Of a stretch of 64,000 bases of DNA, positions 1-9,351 are shown in pieces. The notes under the pieces are model-generated. The model saw only the letters and a program-made list of their open reading frames with translations, was not told the DNA's origin and did no database searches. The position numbers were made by a program, and so were the translations under genes. The DNA comes from Myxococcus sp. RHSTA-1-4. GTDB taxonomy: Bacteria > Myxococcota > Myxococcia > Myxococcales > Myxococcaceae. Positions within the stretch are counted from its first letter, which is position 1. Every line of letters begins with the position of its first letter. The stretch spans positions 434,001 through 498,000 of the forward strand of contig NZ_JAIQDG010000001.1 of assembly GCF_020037125.1 (NCBI RefSeq). The letters are read 5' to 3'.

Positions 1-141
1 CAGCGTCAGGTGCGCGAAGCCCAGCTCCAGGGTGATGCCGCGGCGCTTCTCTTCCTTCAGCCGGTCGGTGTCGATGCCGGTGAGCGCCTTCACCAGGGAC
101 GTCTTGCCGTGGTCGATGTGCCCCGCCGTCCCGATGATCAT
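1..141 (-). CDS. selB: Selenocysteine-specific elongation factor SelB, N-terminal part only
   Basis: The first 47 codons of a GTPase run off the left edge. The N-terminus shows the P-loop GHIDHGKT (residues 7-14), followed by TGIDTDRL and the switch I stretch [11 protein letters not shown], which is characteristic of SelB rather than EF-Tu. SelB carries Sec-tRNA to recoded UGA codons. The ATG is preceded by a purine-rich GGGGGGA. The phosphoribosyltransferase gene ends 22 bp upstream on the same strand, so the two may be cotranscribed. No selA or tRNA-Sec is visible here; they could lie beyond the edge. Confidence 0.9.
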   Translation of the reverse strand, partial: MIIGTAGHIDHGKTSLVKALTGIDTDRLKEEKRRGITLELGFAHLTL

Positions 142-163
142 CTCCCCCCCACCACGCCGGGAG

Positions 164-892
164 TCACGCCCCCGCCTTGTCCGGGTCTTCGTCGAAGCGC
201 GCGTCGCCCGTGGCGGGCTGGTAGTCCCAGGGGAAGACCACCAGCGCCGCGGTGGCCAGCGCGCAGTAGTCCGGCGCGAAGCCCTCCGGCCGCGCCACCA
301 GGCACGCCGTCTCCACCTTCTTCGCGCCCGCCTCGCGCGCCAGCGCCGTGGCCAGCTCCAGCGTGTCTCCGCTGGAGGCCACGTCGTCCACAATCAACAC
401 GCGCCGGCCCTTCAGCTCGCGAGGCAGCGCCTCCGCCAGCTTGGGCCCGGAGCCCGCGCGCGAGGCGCCGCCCGCGTCCCGGCTGCGGCGGCTGATGCGC
501 ACGGGGAAGAACTCGCAGCCGAGCGCCGATGCCAGCGCGCCGCCCACGAAGACGCCGCCGTGGGCCACGCCCACCACGGCCTGCGGCGCGAAGGACTCGC
601 GGACGGCGCCCGCGAGCTCCTGCACGGCGCGGTCGAACTCCGCCCACGTCAGCTCGCGCACGCCCGCGGACCGGCCACGGGACTGGTCCCTCCCGGTGGG
701 CTGGCGCGGCGCCTCGACCTGGGGCGCCAGCACCATGTCGGAGGGAATGGAGACGAGCTTCTCCGCGTCGCGCCGGGCCTGCTTCGGCACGGCGGCGGAC
801 CTGGAGGACGGCTTCTTCTTCGGAGAGGACTTCGCGGTGGGCTTGCGCTTGCCCTGGGCCTTGAGCCCGGGCGTTGCCCGCTTGGTGGCCAC
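164..892 (-). CDS. Phosphoribosyltransferase with basic N-terminal extension
   Basis: A 242-residue protein with a type I phosphoribosyltransferase fold. The PRPP-binding loop [13 protein letters not shown] lies near residues 165-177 (Asp169-Asp170), and a late VVFPWDYQP resembles the C-terminal segment of xanthine/hypoxanthine-type enzymes. The substrate base is not clear from sequence. The first 60 or so residues are rich in Lys, Pro and Ser, unlike the compact family core. The GTG start at 892 is chosen because GGAG sits 8 nt upstream; a later ATG (SDMVLAPQ) would drop the basic tail. It lies 121 bp downstream of leucine dehydrogenase and just upstream of selB, all on the minus strand. Confidence 0.8.
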   Translation of the reverse strand: MATKRATPGLKAQGKRKPTAKSSPKKKPSSRSAAVPKQARRDAEKLVSIPSDMVLAPQVEAPRQPTGRDQSRGRSAGVRELTWAEFDRAVQELAGAVRESFAPQAVVGVAHGGVFVGGALASALGCEFFPVRISRRSRDAGGASRAGSGPKLAEALPRELKGRRVLIVDDVASSGDTLELATALAREAGAKKVETACLVARPEGFAPDYCALATAALVVFPWDYQPATGDARFDEDPDKAGA

Positions 893-1013
893 GGCGGTGA
901 CTCCGGATGGGGTGCGGGCCCCGTCATATCCCGAGGCACGCGCCCTGGCCACATCCAGCCGCTTCACCCGCCCTTTCTCACGCCGAAAGAAGGGGTGGCG
1001 GTGCCGCCCCGGC

Positions 1014-2045
1014 TCAGGCGGACAGCTTCTCCTCGACCATGCGGTCGGCCACCTGCTCGGGGCGCAGGCCGGAGTCCTTCGCGCGGGCCAGCACCGTGTC
1101 GATGGTGTCGAAGATGAGCGCGGCGCGGGCGTAGGCCTTCTCCCGGTCATACCCCGCCCACTCCTGGGCCACGTTGATGAGGCCGCCGGCGTTGGCCGCG
1201 TAGTCCGGCACGTAGAGGATGCCGCGCTTCGCCAGCTGCTCCCCGTGACTCTTGGTGAGGAGCTGGTTGTTGGCCGCGCCACACACCGCCTTCACCCGCA
1301 GGAGCGGCAGCGTGGTGTCGTTGATGGCGCCACCCAGCGCGCAGGGGGCATAGATGTCCGCCTCCATGCGGTGGAGCTGGTCGGCGCTCACCGCGGTGGC
1401 GCCGTACTGCTTCACGGCCTGCTCCACGCTGGCGGCGTTGATGTCGCTCACCCACACCTTCGCGCCGCGCTGGTGCAGCTCCTTCACCAGGTACATTCCC
1501 ACGTGGCCCACGCCCAGCACGGTGACACGCAGGCCCTTGAGGTCCGGGCGGCCGAACAGGTGCTTCGCCGTGGCCTCCATGGCACGCGCCACGCCGTACG
1601 CCGTCACCGGCGACGGGTCACCGCTGCGCTCCTTCAGGCCCACGACGTACTTCGTGTGCTTGCGCACGTGCTCCATGTCGTCCGGGCTGGTGCCGCTGTC
1701 CTCGGTGGTGATGTAGCGGCCCCCGAGCGACTCCACCGCGCGGCCGAAGGACTCGAAGAGCTTCGCCCGGTCGAAGTTGCCGCGCGGCAGCATGATGACG
1801 GCCTTGCCACCGCCATGGGGCAGCCCCGCGAGGGCCGCCTTGTACGTCATGCCACGCGCCAGCCGCAGCGCGTCAGCAACGGCCTCCTCCTCGCTCGTGT
1901 ACGTGGACAGCGCGCGGGTGCCGCCCAGTCCGGGCCCCAGCCGGGTGTTGTGCATGCCGACGATGGCGCGAAGGCCCGTCCGCGAATCACTGAGAAGGTG
2001 GACGGCCTCGTAGCCGCCCTCGAGCAGTTGCGTGAAGTAGCTCAT
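1014..2045 (-). CDS. ldh: Leucine (Glu/Leu/Phe/Val family) dehydrogenase
   Basis: This 343-residue NAD-dependent amino acid dehydrogenase deaminates branched-chain amino acids to 2-oxo acids. The catalytic lysine motif [11 protein letters not shown] is present with Lys81, and Lys69 lies in GMTYKAAL; these correspond to the two family lysines. The Rossmann motif GVGHVG is at residues 178-183. Length and order match bacterial leucine dehydrogenases. The ATG at 2045 lies 34 bp after the hslO stop on the same strand. In myxobacteria such an enzyme feeds branched-chain precursors into iso-fatty acid synthesis (family knowledge, not shown here). Valine or phenylalanine specificity cannot be excluded. 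Confidence 0.9.
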   Translation of the reverse strand: MSYFTQLLEGGYEAVHLLSDSRTGLRAIVGMHNTRLGPGLGGTRALSTYTSEEEAVADALRLARGMTYKAALAGLPHGGGKAVIMLPRGNFDRAKLFESFGRAVESLGGRYITTEDSGTSPDDMEHVRKHTKYVVGLKERSGDPSPVTAYGVARAMEATAKHLFGRPDLKGLRVTVLGVGHVGMYLVKELHQRGAKVWVSDINAASVEQAVKQYGATAVSADQLHRMEADIYAPCALGGAINDTTLPLLRVKAVCGAANNQLLTKSHGEQLAKRGILYVPDYAANAGGLINVAQEWAGYDREKAYARAALIFDTIDTVLARAKDSGLRPEQVADRMVEEKLSA

Positions 2046-2079
2046 GGCGCGCGGCAAGTACCGGGGAGGCCCGCTCAAG

Positions 2080-2970
2080 TCAAATCGCGCCGGCCTCCAA
2101 CATCTCCCGAATTTCCTCTCCTGGAATGACGTATCGCGTCGTGCAGAACTGGCACGTGGCCTCCGCCTGGCCTTCCTTCTCCAGCAGGTCCGACAGCTCC
2201 TCACGGCCCATGGCCAGGAGCGCGCGCTTCACACGGTCCTTGCTGCACGAGCAAGCAAAGCGCAGCGGATAACGCGACATCACCTCGAAGTCCGACTCGG
2301 GCAGCAGGGCGCGCAGCACCGCCGTGGCGCCGGCCGGCGCATGAGCGCGCAGCGTGGCATCGAAGTCGCGGCGCAGCCGGACGCCGAGTTCCTTGAAGGC
2401 GTCCATGTCCGCGCCTGGCAGCGGCTGGACGAGCAGGCCGGCGACGATGCCCAGCGAGTCCGCTGCGCCGTCGCCCCCGGTGGGCAGCTGGGCCAGCAGC
2501 AGGTGCGAGGGGAGCTGGTCCGACTGGTGGAGATAGCGCTCCATGTCGGCTGCGAGGTCGAAGTGCACCAGCTCCACGGAGGAGCGGTAGTACTCACCGC
2601 CGCCGAGGTCTCTCAGCACGGAGAGGAAGCCCTTGTTCCCCAGCACGGGGCGCCAGTGGTACTGCCCCTCGCCGCCCACGTACCCGACGTGCAGGTTCTT
2701 CACGTACCCGCGGACGAGGCCGGAGGCGTCGCCGTCCACGAAGAGGCCGCGCAGGGGGCCATCACACTCCACCTGGAGGTTGATGCGCGCGTCGTGCTTC
2801 TGGAGGGCCCCCATGAGGGCGGCGGTGGTGAGGGCCTGGGACAGGAGCGCCGCGGCGGCAGGGGCGGTGCCGTGGGTGGCGCGCGCCTGGCGGGACAGCT
2901 CGGAGGTGATGGCCAGCACCACCCGCAGGTCCGTCTTCTTCAACAATCCACTGACGAGCTCATCGGACAT
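2080..2970 (-). CDS. hslO: Hsp33 redox-regulated chaperone
   Basis: A 296-residue cytoplasmic holdase activated by oxidation. The C-terminal zinc switch is visible as a CxC pair (Cys240, Cys242) and a CxxC pair (Cys273, Cys276), separated by a charged linker. The N-terminal half has the family core, including the VECDGPLRGLFVDGD segment. Its length is typical of the family. It begins a minus-strand series with ldh 34 bp downstream. A perfect 8-bp inverted repeat lies 100 bp upstream in the divergent region shared with sdhC. Confidence 0.95.
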   Translation of the reverse strand: MSDELVSGLLKKTDLRVVLAITSELSRQARATHGTAPAAAALLSQALTTAALMGALQKHDARINLQVECDGPLRGLFVDGDASGLVRGYVKNLHVGYVGGEGQYHWRPVLGNKGFLSVLRDLGGGEYYRSSVELVHFDLAADMERYLHQSDQLPSHLLLAQLPTGGDGAADSLGIVAGLLVQPLPGADMDAFKELGVRLRRDFDATLRAHAPAGATAVLRALLPESDFEVMSRYPLRFACSCSKDRVKRALLAMGREELSDLLEKEGQAEATCQFCTTRYVIPGEEIREMLEAGAI

Positions 2971-3069
2971 GGTGAAGCGATTAGCGTGCCCCAGCCCTGC
3001 CCGCCAACGACAGAAGGTGGGCGCCCCTCCGCCCGCCGGGGGAGCAGCAAGCAGCCCGGGCCGGGTGAC

Positions 3070-3089
3070 GCATAAGGTCAGCCTTATGC
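3070..3089. promoter_or_regulatory. Palindromic operator-like site between hslO and sdhC
   Basis: GCATAAGG and CCTTATGC form a perfect 8-bp inverted repeat around a 4-bp spacer. It lies in the 258-bp divergent gap between hslO and sdhC, 100 bp from one start and 140 bp from the other. It is A/T-richer than its surroundings and has no U-tract, so a dimeric repressor or activator site is likelier than a terminator. No regulator can be named. Confidence 0.4.
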
Positions 3090-3228
3090 CTCCGTGTGGG
3101 ATGGCTGGCATCCGGGGGTGCGGAAGAAATCCAGCACCCCGGCCGGAACGGCTATAAACCGCCGACCGACTGTCACCTGACATTGACTTGGACGCGGTAT
3201 CCGTCCGCGCGCCGTCGTTGGAGACCCG

Positions 3229-3885
3229 ATGAGCAGCCAAGCCGCCGTAGCCGTTCCGACGAAGACCCCGCTCCTCAAGTCCCGCCTGGGCTCGTTCCTG
3301 GCGGTGGTGCCCCTGTCCATCTGGGTCATCAACCACCTCTGGGACAACCTCTCCGCCTTCAATGGCGCGGCGGCGTGGGAAGCGTCGGTGACGACCTACT
3401 CGAACCCGTTCGCCCAGGCGTTCACCTTCGTCATCGTCCTGCTGCCCCTGCTGATCCACACCGGCTGGGGCCTCATCCGGCTGTTCAGCTTCAAGCCGAA
3501 CAACATCCGCTACAGCTACTACGGCAACCTCAAGTACCTCCTCCAGCGCCTGAGCGCGGTGGGCGTGCTCTTCTTCCTCGGCGCCCACATCTGGCTGGCC
3601 TTCCTGCACCCGCGCCTCGTCGAGGGGCACCCGGAGCCGTTCTCCGACATCGCCCGGGAGATGCACCACCACTTCCCCACGCTCATCGTCTACCTGCTGG
3701 GCACGCTGGGCACGTCCTACCACCTGGCCAACGGCCTCCAGGGCTTCGCCATGTACTGGGGCATCCTCGCCAGCGAGCGCTCCATGCGCCGCTTCGAGCC
3801 GGTCGCCATCGGCATCTTCCTGCTCCTGACGGCGATGAGCTGGGGCGTCATCTACGCGCTCTACAACGCGGGCGCCTCCCTCTAG
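3229..3885 (+). CDS. sdhC: Succinate dehydrogenase/fumarate reductase cytochrome b subunit
   Basis: A 218-residue membrane protein with about five transmembrane helices, of the single-subunit di-haem anchor type (B. subtilis SdhC / Wolinella FrdC). Candidate haem-ligand histidines lie in or next to the helices (INHLWDNL, LLIHTGWG, FLGAHIWL, TSYHLANG). It would anchor the flavoprotein and iron-sulfur subunits and pass electrons to or from quinone. No sdhA or sdhB adjoins it: a terminator follows and ssb lies convergent. The partner subunits must be elsewhere. Confidence 0.85.
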   Translation: MSSQAAVAVPTKTPLLKSRLGSFLAVVPLSIWVINHLWDNLSAFNGAAAWEASVTTYSNPFAQAFTFVIVLLPLLIHTGWGLIRLFSFKPNNIRYSYYGNLKYLLQRLSAVGVLFFLGAHIWLAFLHPRLVEGHPEPFSDIAREMHHHFPTLIVYLLGTLGTSYHLANGLQGFAMYWGILASERSMRRFEPVAIGIFLLLTAMSWGVIYALYNAGASL

Positions 3886-3928
3886 CCCCGAGGGGCTCCG
3901 CCCCTCCTCCGTCCAGCGCTGAAAAACG

Positions 3929-3964
3929 AACCGGCCGCCCCCGTCACTTCGGGAGCGGCCGGTT
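3929..3964. terminator. Bidirectional terminator between sdhC and ssb
   Basis: A 10-bp perfect stem (AACCGGCCGC with GCGGCCGGTT) encloses a C/G-rich loop. On the plus strand it runs into a T-rich stretch (TTTCATTT), and on the minus strand into CGTTTTT. It therefore suits both convergent genes, 43 bp after sdhC and 41 bp after ssb. Confidence 0.8.
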
Positions 3965-4005
3965 TCATTTCGGGGGGGGGGCTCCGAGGGAGCCCCTGCC
4001 GTGCT

Positions 4006-4524
4006 CTAGAACGGGATGTCGTCGTCGCCGCCGCCGCCGTGGCCGCCGTGGCCTCCGCCCATGCCGCTGTCATCCATGGGAGGCGGCTGGCCGTAGTCGC
4101 CTTCCATGCCACCGCCACTGCCGCGCTGCTGCGAGGAGAACTGCCGGCGCCCACCGCCGCCGCCGCTCATGCCCTCACCGGCGTCACGTCCACCACCGCC
4201 GAGGAACGTCACCGAGTTGGCGACGACTTCCGTGGTGTAGTTCTTCCGGTTCTCCTTGTCCGTCCACTCGCGCGTCTGCAGGCGGCCCTCGATGTAGCAC
4301 TGCCGTCCCTTCTTCAGGTACTCGCCGCAGAGCTCCGCGAGCTTTCCCCAGACGACGATGCGGTGCCACTCGGTCCGCTCCTGCTTCTGGCCATTCTTGT
4401 CGGTCCAGCTGTCGCTGGTGGCGATGCGGAAGTTGGCGACCGCCTGCCCGCCCGGGGTGAAGCGAACCTCGGGGTCCGCGCCCAGGTTGCCGATGAGAAT
4501 GACCTTGTTCACGCCTCCAGCCAT
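4006..4524 (-). CDS. ssb: Single-stranded DNA-binding protein
   Basis: A 172-residue protein. The N-terminal OB fold begins [14 protein letters not shown] and continues through the [13 protein letters not shown] and RQCYIEGRL motifs (residues 1 to about 115). A Gly/Gln-rich flexible linker follows, then the acidic tip DDDIPF that docks partner proteins. It coats ssDNA in replication, repair and recombination. The ATG at 4524 is preceded by AAAGGAA. It lies 205 bp downstream of dacB on the same strand. Confidence 0.97.
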   Translation of the reverse strand: MAGGVNKVILIGNLGADPEVRFTPGGQAVANFRIATSDSWTDKNGQKQERTEWHRIVVWGKLAELCGEYLKKGRQCYIEGRLQTREWTDKENRKNYTTEVVANSVTFLGGGGRDAGEGMSGGGGGRRQFSSQQRGSGGGMEGDYGQPPPMDDSGMGGGHGGHGGGGDDDIPF

Positions 4525-4729
4525 GACTGCGTTCCTTTCGACGATAGCCGACCCACCACGGGCCGGCGTCACCCCACCAGGAAGAGTCCTGGCAGGTTGG
4601 CCTTCACCTATACCAGTGCACACCGACATTCCGCGAGGCGCCAGTAAACGGCCTCGGGGCAAGGCCGCACGGCTGCCCTCCGTGCGGGGAGACACACGCC
4701 CGGAGTAGAGAAACGGGAAGGAGGTGGGA

Positions 4730-7009
4730 CTACCCGCCCGGGCGCGTCTCGGCGGTGCGCGCCTCGGGAGGGTTGCCGGGGCGGGGCGGCGGGAGCGGCG
4801 CCTTGCCAGCGGGGGCCACCACCTGCACCGGCACGAGCCCGTCCGGGGACCGGGGCGGGGCCTTGGCCTCGGCCACCTTCTGGGACAGCGTGGAGTCCAG
4901 GCCCTTGGCGAAGGTGGCGAGCTGCGGGTCCGTGGCGCCCAGCATGCGGCGCAGGGACTTCCAGAAGGGGTGGTCCGCCTGCCCCGCCTGCACGAGCGCG
5001 CGGGCCAGCAGCGTGGTGGAGGCCTCGCGGTCCGCGGCGGTGGCGGCGCGCAGGGCCACCACCAGCTCCTCGGGGGCGGTGCGGGCCACCTCGCCCAGCG
5101 CCTCGGACATCTCCTGCTGCGACTGCGCGTCCGTGCCGGTGGCGCCGGCCAGCTCCAGCACGCGGGCCAGGGCCTCGGCGTTACCGCCCGCGGCCAGCTC
5201 CACCATGCTGCTGACGCCCGGCACCTCCACGGAGAGCACGCGGGCCACTTCCTTCAGGCGGCCGTACACCTCGCCGGTGGCGGCGTAGCTGTCCAGCAGC
5301 GTGCGCGCGCCCAGGTAGTCATGCGGGTTGGACTGGTAGAGGCTCTCGGCCAGCACCGCGCGCACCGCCGGGTCCCTCTCGCTGCGCCACGCCGTGCGCA
5401 AAAAGCCGATGTTGCGCTGGTCGCGCTGCTTGCCCAGGTCCAGGTACGTCTTGATGCGGGCGGCCACGTCGTTGATGGCGCCCGGCGCGCGGCTGCTGTC
5501 GGCCAGCGCGGCCACCGCGTTGGAGGGCCCCAGGCTGGAGCCGGTGGCGGCCACCGCCGCGCCCAGCGCGTCCAGGCCGGCGACGATGGGGCCGGCGCGG
5601 CCCGCGAAGTCGTTGGCCATCATGGAGAAGGAGAAGCGCTCACCGCCCGCGCTCGTCACGTAGCCGCTGAGCGCGGAGACGCTCTCCAGCGTGCCCGTCT
5701 TGGCGCGCAGCCGGCCCACGGCCTCGCTGCCCTCGAAGCGGTACTTCAGCGTGCCGTCCTTGCCGGCGATGGGCACGGAGGAGAGGTACTCGGGGGCGAA
5801 CGGGAAGCGCTCGTACATGTGGCGCAGGAGCCGGTTGAGCTGCGCCGCGGAGAAGCGGTTGGCGTCGTTGAGGCCGCTGCCGTTCTTCATCACGTAGGTG
5901 CCGCGGGGGATGCCCACGTCGCGCTCCAGGAACTGCTCCACCACCTCCACGCCCTTGATGAAGGAGCCCGGCGCGCCGCGCAGCTCCGCGCCCATCGTCT
6001 TGAGGAGCTGCTCGGCGACGAAGTTGCTGGAGAGCTTGTTGAGGCGCTTGAGGATGACGTCGAACGTCTCCGACTGGGCCACGTACAGCATCTTCGCCTT
6101 GGAGGGCGTCAGGCCGGCCTTCACCTTGCCCTTCACCTTCATGCCGCGGGTGCTCATCATCTGCTTGAGCGTCTGGCCGAAGTACATGGGCGGGTTGTCT
6201 ATCTTCTTCCACACGCTGACGGCGCCGCCGCGCTCCTCGGGAATCTGCCCGCGGACGACGATTTTCTGCTGCGGCCCGGCGGGGTCCGACGTGACGGACA
6301 CGCGGCGCGCGCGGCGCGAGCCGGTGGTGAGCTGGCTCTCCACGATGAAGTAGTCGCTGGGCGGCTCCATCTCCACCGTGCCCTTGGCGCCGGGGCCGTT
6401 GCCGGGGCGCAGGTAGATGGCCGCCGCGTTCCAGTTGAGGCTCAGCGCGCCGGTGGGCGCCATATAGGCGCGGTCCGAGTCCTCCTGGTCATAACCGGGC
6501 GGCGTGCGCTCGGCGTCGAACCAGGAGTCGTCGACGACAATCTCGCCCACCTCGCGCACGCCGGCGTGCCACAGCTCGGAGACGATGCCCCACAGGCGCT
6601 CGGTGGTGATGGACGGGTCGCCCTTTCCGCGCACGTAGAGCGTCTTGACCTTGCCGTCCGCCGGCAGCTCCGGGTCCACGAGGAACTCGGTGTCGTAGCG
6701 GAACTCGGGCCCGAGCGACGCGAGCGCCGCCGCCGACGTCACCAGCTTCACGTTGGAGGCCGGGTTGAGCAGCTCGTCGGCGTTGTGGCTGAACACCACG
6801 GTGCCGTCGTCGAGGCTCTGCATGTGCACGCCCACGCGGCTCGACTTCAGCGCCGTGCGCTGCAGCACCTCCATCAAGGCCGCCTTCAGCGCCTCACGGT
6901 CCGCGCGCTTCTGCGCGGCGGTGGGAGGCGCCGACAGCGCGGCGCTCGGGAGTGTCAGGAAAATGATGGCCGCTGCGGCCAAGAAGGGGCTGGCTCGATG
7001 GACCTGCAC
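4730..7009 (-). CDS. dacB: D-alanyl-D-alanine carboxypeptidase/endopeptidase (PBP4, S13) with C-terminal helical extension
   Basis: A 759-residue periplasmic penicillin-binding protein that trims or cleaves peptidoglycan peptide cross-links. All three active-site motifs are present: SNVK (Ser85-Lys88), SGLN (from Ser378) and KTGT (from Lys437). The GTG at 7009 is preferred because it has GGAG a few bases upstream and begins directly at a good signal peptide ([20 protein letters not shown]). An ATG 27 bp further upstream (MARVFPG) lacks a ribosome site. After the catalytic domain, about 290 residues look alpha-helical, resembling repeat scaffolds, and end in a Pro-rich tail. That part is longer than standard PBP4 and may bind partners. 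Confidence 0.9.
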   Translation of the reverse strand: MQVHRASPFLAAAAIIFLTLPSAALSAPPTAAQKRADREALKAALMEVLQRTALKSSRVGVHMQSLDDGTVVFSHNADELLNPASNVKLVTSAAALASLGPEFRYDTEFLVDPELPADGKVKTLYVRGKGDPSITTERLWGIVSELWHAGVREVGEIVVDDSWFDAERTPPGYDQEDSDRAYMAPTGALSLNWNAAAIYLRPGNGPGAKGTVEMEPPSDYFIVESQLTTGSRRARRVSVTSDPAGPQQKIVVRGQIPEERGGAVSVWKKIDNPPMYFGQTLKQMMSTRGMKVKGKVKAGLTPSKAKMLYVAQSETFDVILKRLNKLSSNFVAEQLLKTMGAELRGAPGSFIKGVEVVEQFLERDVGIPRGTYVMKNGSGLNDANRFSAAQLNRLLRHMYERFPFAPEYLSSVPIAGKDGTLKYRFEGSEAVGRLRAKTGTLESVSALSGYVTSAGGERFSFSMMANDFAGRAGPIVAGLDALGAAVAATGSSLGPSNAVAALADSSRAPGAINDVAARIKTYLDLGKQRDQRNIGFLRTAWRSERDPAVRAVLAESLYQSNPHDYLGARTLLDSYAATGEVYGRLKEVARVLSVEVPGVSSMVELAAGGNAEALARVLELAGATGTDAQSQQEMSEALGEVARTAPEELVVALRAATAADREASTTLLARALVQAGQADHPFWKSLRRMLGATDPQLATFAKGLDSTLSQKVAEAKAPPRSPDGLVPVQVVAPAGKAPLPPPRPGNPPEARTAETRPGG

Positions 7010-7314
7010 ACTCTCTCCAGGGAAGACGCGGGCCATTATGGGGAAGGGGGTGAAAGGCCGGCAAGGGAGAGAGGCAGCGGGAGTCCACGTCTGGGCGCTC
7101 GCTCTTCCACCAGGCGGCAAGCGGATGCCCGGCCTGTGGACTTCTTTTCACTGCCTGCCTCTCAGAGTCCAAGACCCCACGGCGTAGAATCCCCTTCCCC
7201 CCTGACATCCCACCTGCAAGCGTGAGGCGGCCCCGCAACGGAAGGCCCCGTGCGAGCCGGTGTGCCAGCACCGGAGAGCGAGCAGGGAAACAGGGGCGCA
7301 GGGAGGACACGTCG
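7010..7314. other. Divergent intergenic region, dacB/dtd
   Basis: About 305 bp hold no convincing gene. A TAGAAT box (7185-7190) could be a -10 element for dtd, but no good -35 lies at the right distance. A 6-bp perfect inverted repeat (CCGGTG and CACCGG, 7257-7274) lies in the presumed dtd leader. A run of GGGAGG at 7301-7306 is the dtd ribosome site. Confidence 0.4.
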
Positions 7315-7776
7315 ATGCGAGCCGTGGTGCAGCGGGTGCTGGAGGCGTCGGTGACGGTGGAGGGGCAGCGGGTGAGCGAAATCGGCCCGGGGCTGCTGGT
7401 GCTGCTGGGCGTGGGCAAGGGCGACACCGAGGCGGACGTGACGTGGATGGCGGAGAAGCTCGCCACGCTGCGCATCTTCGAGGACGCCGCCGGGAAGATG
7501 AACCTGTCCCTGGAGGACACGTCGAAGCAGCTCATCGTCGTCAGCCAGTTCACCCTCTACGGCAACGCCCAGAAGGGCCGGCGGCCCAGCTTCATCGACG
7601 CCATGGAGCCCGCGGGCGCGAAGGCCCTCTACGAGCGCGCCTGTGAGCTGCTCCGCCAGCGCGGCCTCACGGTGGGCACCGGCGTCTTCGCCGCCGACAT
7701 GAAGGTGGCGCTCGTCAACGACGGGCCCGTCACCCTCCTGCTGGAGAGCCCCGGCCCCGCCGCGCCGAAGCCGTAG
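7315..7776 (+). CDS. dtd: D-aminoacyl-tRNA deacylase
   Basis: A 153-residue cytoplasmic proofreading enzyme that removes D-amino acids (and glycine) from mischarged tRNAs. It shows the family signatures SQFTLYG in the middle and NDGPVT near the C-terminus, which form the chiral-selective pocket across the dimer. Length is typical. The ATG at 7315 has GGGAGG 8 nt upstream. Its TAG stop abuts the stop codon of the convergent gene with no base between. Confidence 0.95.
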   Translation: MRAVVQRVLEASVTVEGQRVSEIGPGLLVLLGVGKGDTEADVTWMAEKLATLRIFEDAAGKMNLSLEDTSKQLIVVSQFTLYGNAQKGRRPSFIDAMEPAGAKALYERACELLRQRGLTVGTGVFAADMKVALVNDGPVTLLLESPGPAAPKP

Positions 7777-8622
7777 CTAGACGCGGACGCTGGAGCCCTT
7801 CGTCACCAGCGCGGCCAGCCCCTGCTTCGACAGCGCGGCCGTGCGCACGTGGGACGTGAGCGCGCCCAGCTCGCGAATCCAGTTGGCCGCCCGGGGGCCC
7901 AGGCCGGAGAAGGCCACCGTGAGCGGCGGCGGCTGGGCCACCTTCCCCAGCCAGTAGCCGAGCACCTCGTCCTTCTCCGGCAGCGACGAGAGCTTCATCC
8001 GCTCCTGCTCGCGCGCCAGCAGCTTCTCCAGCTTGCGCGGCAGGTTCACCTGCCAGTGCGCCACCGCCTTCGCCGGCCGCCACGCCCAGTCCGCGAAGGC
8101 GAAGCGCTCGTGGGCGAAGTACTCACCGCGCCCCTGCGTGGCGAAGACGCGGTCCGGGGGAAACTCCGGGAAGGGCTCCCACTGGCCCGCCAGCAGCGAG
8201 GCCAGCCCCACGTCCGCCATGGGCCGGAAGCGGAAGCCGTCCCGCACCTCGCGCGACGCGCGCGCGTCCCAGTACGGATAGCCCGGCTGCTCCAGCATCA
8301 GCGCCAGGTGCAGCGCCTCGTCCCAGCCGTCCGCGTAGCCCGCCTGCATCGCCGCCACCTCCCAGCCCGCGGGGCCCTCGTGCCAGGGGAGGAAGACGAG
8401 CCGGTCCACCAGGTCCGCCCACGGCTCCGCGTCCACCGAGCCCAGGCCCCCGGGCACCGCCGTGGACAGCATCCGCTCGCAGAGCATGCGCGCCTGGCCG
8501 TCCCCCAGCCCCTCGAGCAGGGACTCCAGCGCCCCGGAGGCATCCGCCATGGCGCGGGTGAGGAACGGGAGGACCTGCTCGTGGAAGAACCGGTCGTTGA
8601 TCGACCTCAGAACGACGTCCAT
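7777..8622 (-). CDS. Uncharacterised protein downstream of ptsN
   Basis: A 281-residue protein I do not recognise. It has no signal peptide or membrane segment, and is rich in Trp and aromatic residues (FPWHEGPAGWE, YPYWDARAS, FADWAWRP). A basic helix (NLPRKLEKLLAREQERMK) lies in the second half. The ATG at 8622 has a strong GGGGGGAG 9 nt upstream. The gene lies 26 bp after ptsN on the same strand, so it is probably cotranscribed with it. Its stop codon directly abuts the dtd stop. Confidence 0.75.
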   Translation of the reverse strand: MDVVLRSINDRFFHEQVLPFLTRAMADASGALESLLEGLGDGQARMLCERMLSTAVPGGLGSVDAEPWADLVDRLVFLPWHEGPAGWEVAAMQAGYADGWDEALHLALMLEQPGYPYWDARASREVRDGFRFRPMADVGLASLLAGQWEPFPEFPPDRVFATQGRGEYFAHERFAFADWAWRPAKAVAHWQVNLPRKLEKLLAREQERMKLSSLPEKDEVLGYWLGKVAQPPPLTVAFSGLGPRAANWIRELGALTSHVRTAALSKQGLAALVTKGSSVRV

Positions 8623-8648
8623 GTGGTGCTGCTCCCCCCGGAGCGGCC

Positions 8649-9110
8649 TCAGGGCCGCGCGTCTTCCTGGATGATGAGGGCGTGGATGTCCGCGGCCGTG
8701 GGCGCCTCGAGGATGGCGGTCCGGAAGCGCGGGTTCTTGAACAGGCGGGAGATGCGGGCCAGGGCCTTGAGGTGCACGCCCGCGCTGTTCTCCGGCGCCA
8801 CCAGCGCGAAGAACAGGTGGGTGGGCTTCCCGTCGATGGCCTCGAAGTCCACCCCCGCGCGCGACACGCCGAAGGCGGCCTGGAGCTGCGCCATGCCCGG
8901 CAGCTTGCCGTGGGGGATGGCCACGCCCTCGCCGATGCCGGTGCTGCCCAGCTTCTCGCGCTCGCGGAGCACCTCCACCAGCCGGTCCGCGGGGAGCAGC
9001 GGATGGGCGCGCACCAGCGTGGCGCTCAGCTCGCGCAACACCTCCGGCTTCGTCCGCGACTGCATGTCGGCGATGACGGCTTGGGGGCTGAGGAACTCGG
9101 CGATTCTCAC
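8649..9110 (-). CDS. ptsN: Nitrogen-PTS EIIA component
   Basis: A 153-residue EIIA-Ntr/fructose-type PTS protein. The phosphorylatable histidine is His67 in VAIPHGKL, preceded by LGSTGIGEG. It is typically a regulatory phosphoprotein linked to potassium, nitrogen and envelope physiology rather than sugar uptake. The start is GTG at 9110. It closes the lpt-rpoN-hpf-ptsN series, although here a lipoprotein gene on the opposite strand separates it from hpf. No HPr or EI-Ntr is in view. Confidence 0.9.
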   Translation of the reverse strand: MRIAEFLSPQAVIADMQSRTKPEVLRELSATLVRAHPLLPADRLVEVLREREKLGSTGIGEGVAIPHGKLPGMAQLQAAFGVSRAGVDFEAIDGKPTHLFFALVAPENSAGVHLKALARISRLFKNPRFRTAILEAPTAADIHALIIQEDARP

Positions 9111-9351
9111 TGACGCTCCCGCGCTGGCGCTCCTTGGAAGGGCGGCAATTACTCCTCACCCTCGTTTAGCGCAAGGGTGGCCTGCCTTCCCGGCCTTCGC
9201 TGCGCTCACTGCGCATCATGGCGGAGGAGCGACGGGACCGCCATACGCCGCGCCGCCCTCCCGTACTGGGGGACGATATGCGCCTCACGGGCTGGCGTTT
9301 CTGGCCACGAGTCCGCCACGAAGCGAGGCACGGCGGACACGGAGGACGTCC

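Noticed and set aside
4665-4687. GC-rich 8-bp hairpin between dacB and ssb as a terminator
   Set aside because: No T-tract on either side and many such hairpins occur by chance at this G+C content.
4724-7225. An 833-codon open frame on the plus strand opposite dacB
   Set aside because: It is a shadow of the dacB codons in a G+C-rich genome: Ala/Gly/Arg/His-rich, no motif, and the minus strand holds three intact PBP4 motifs.
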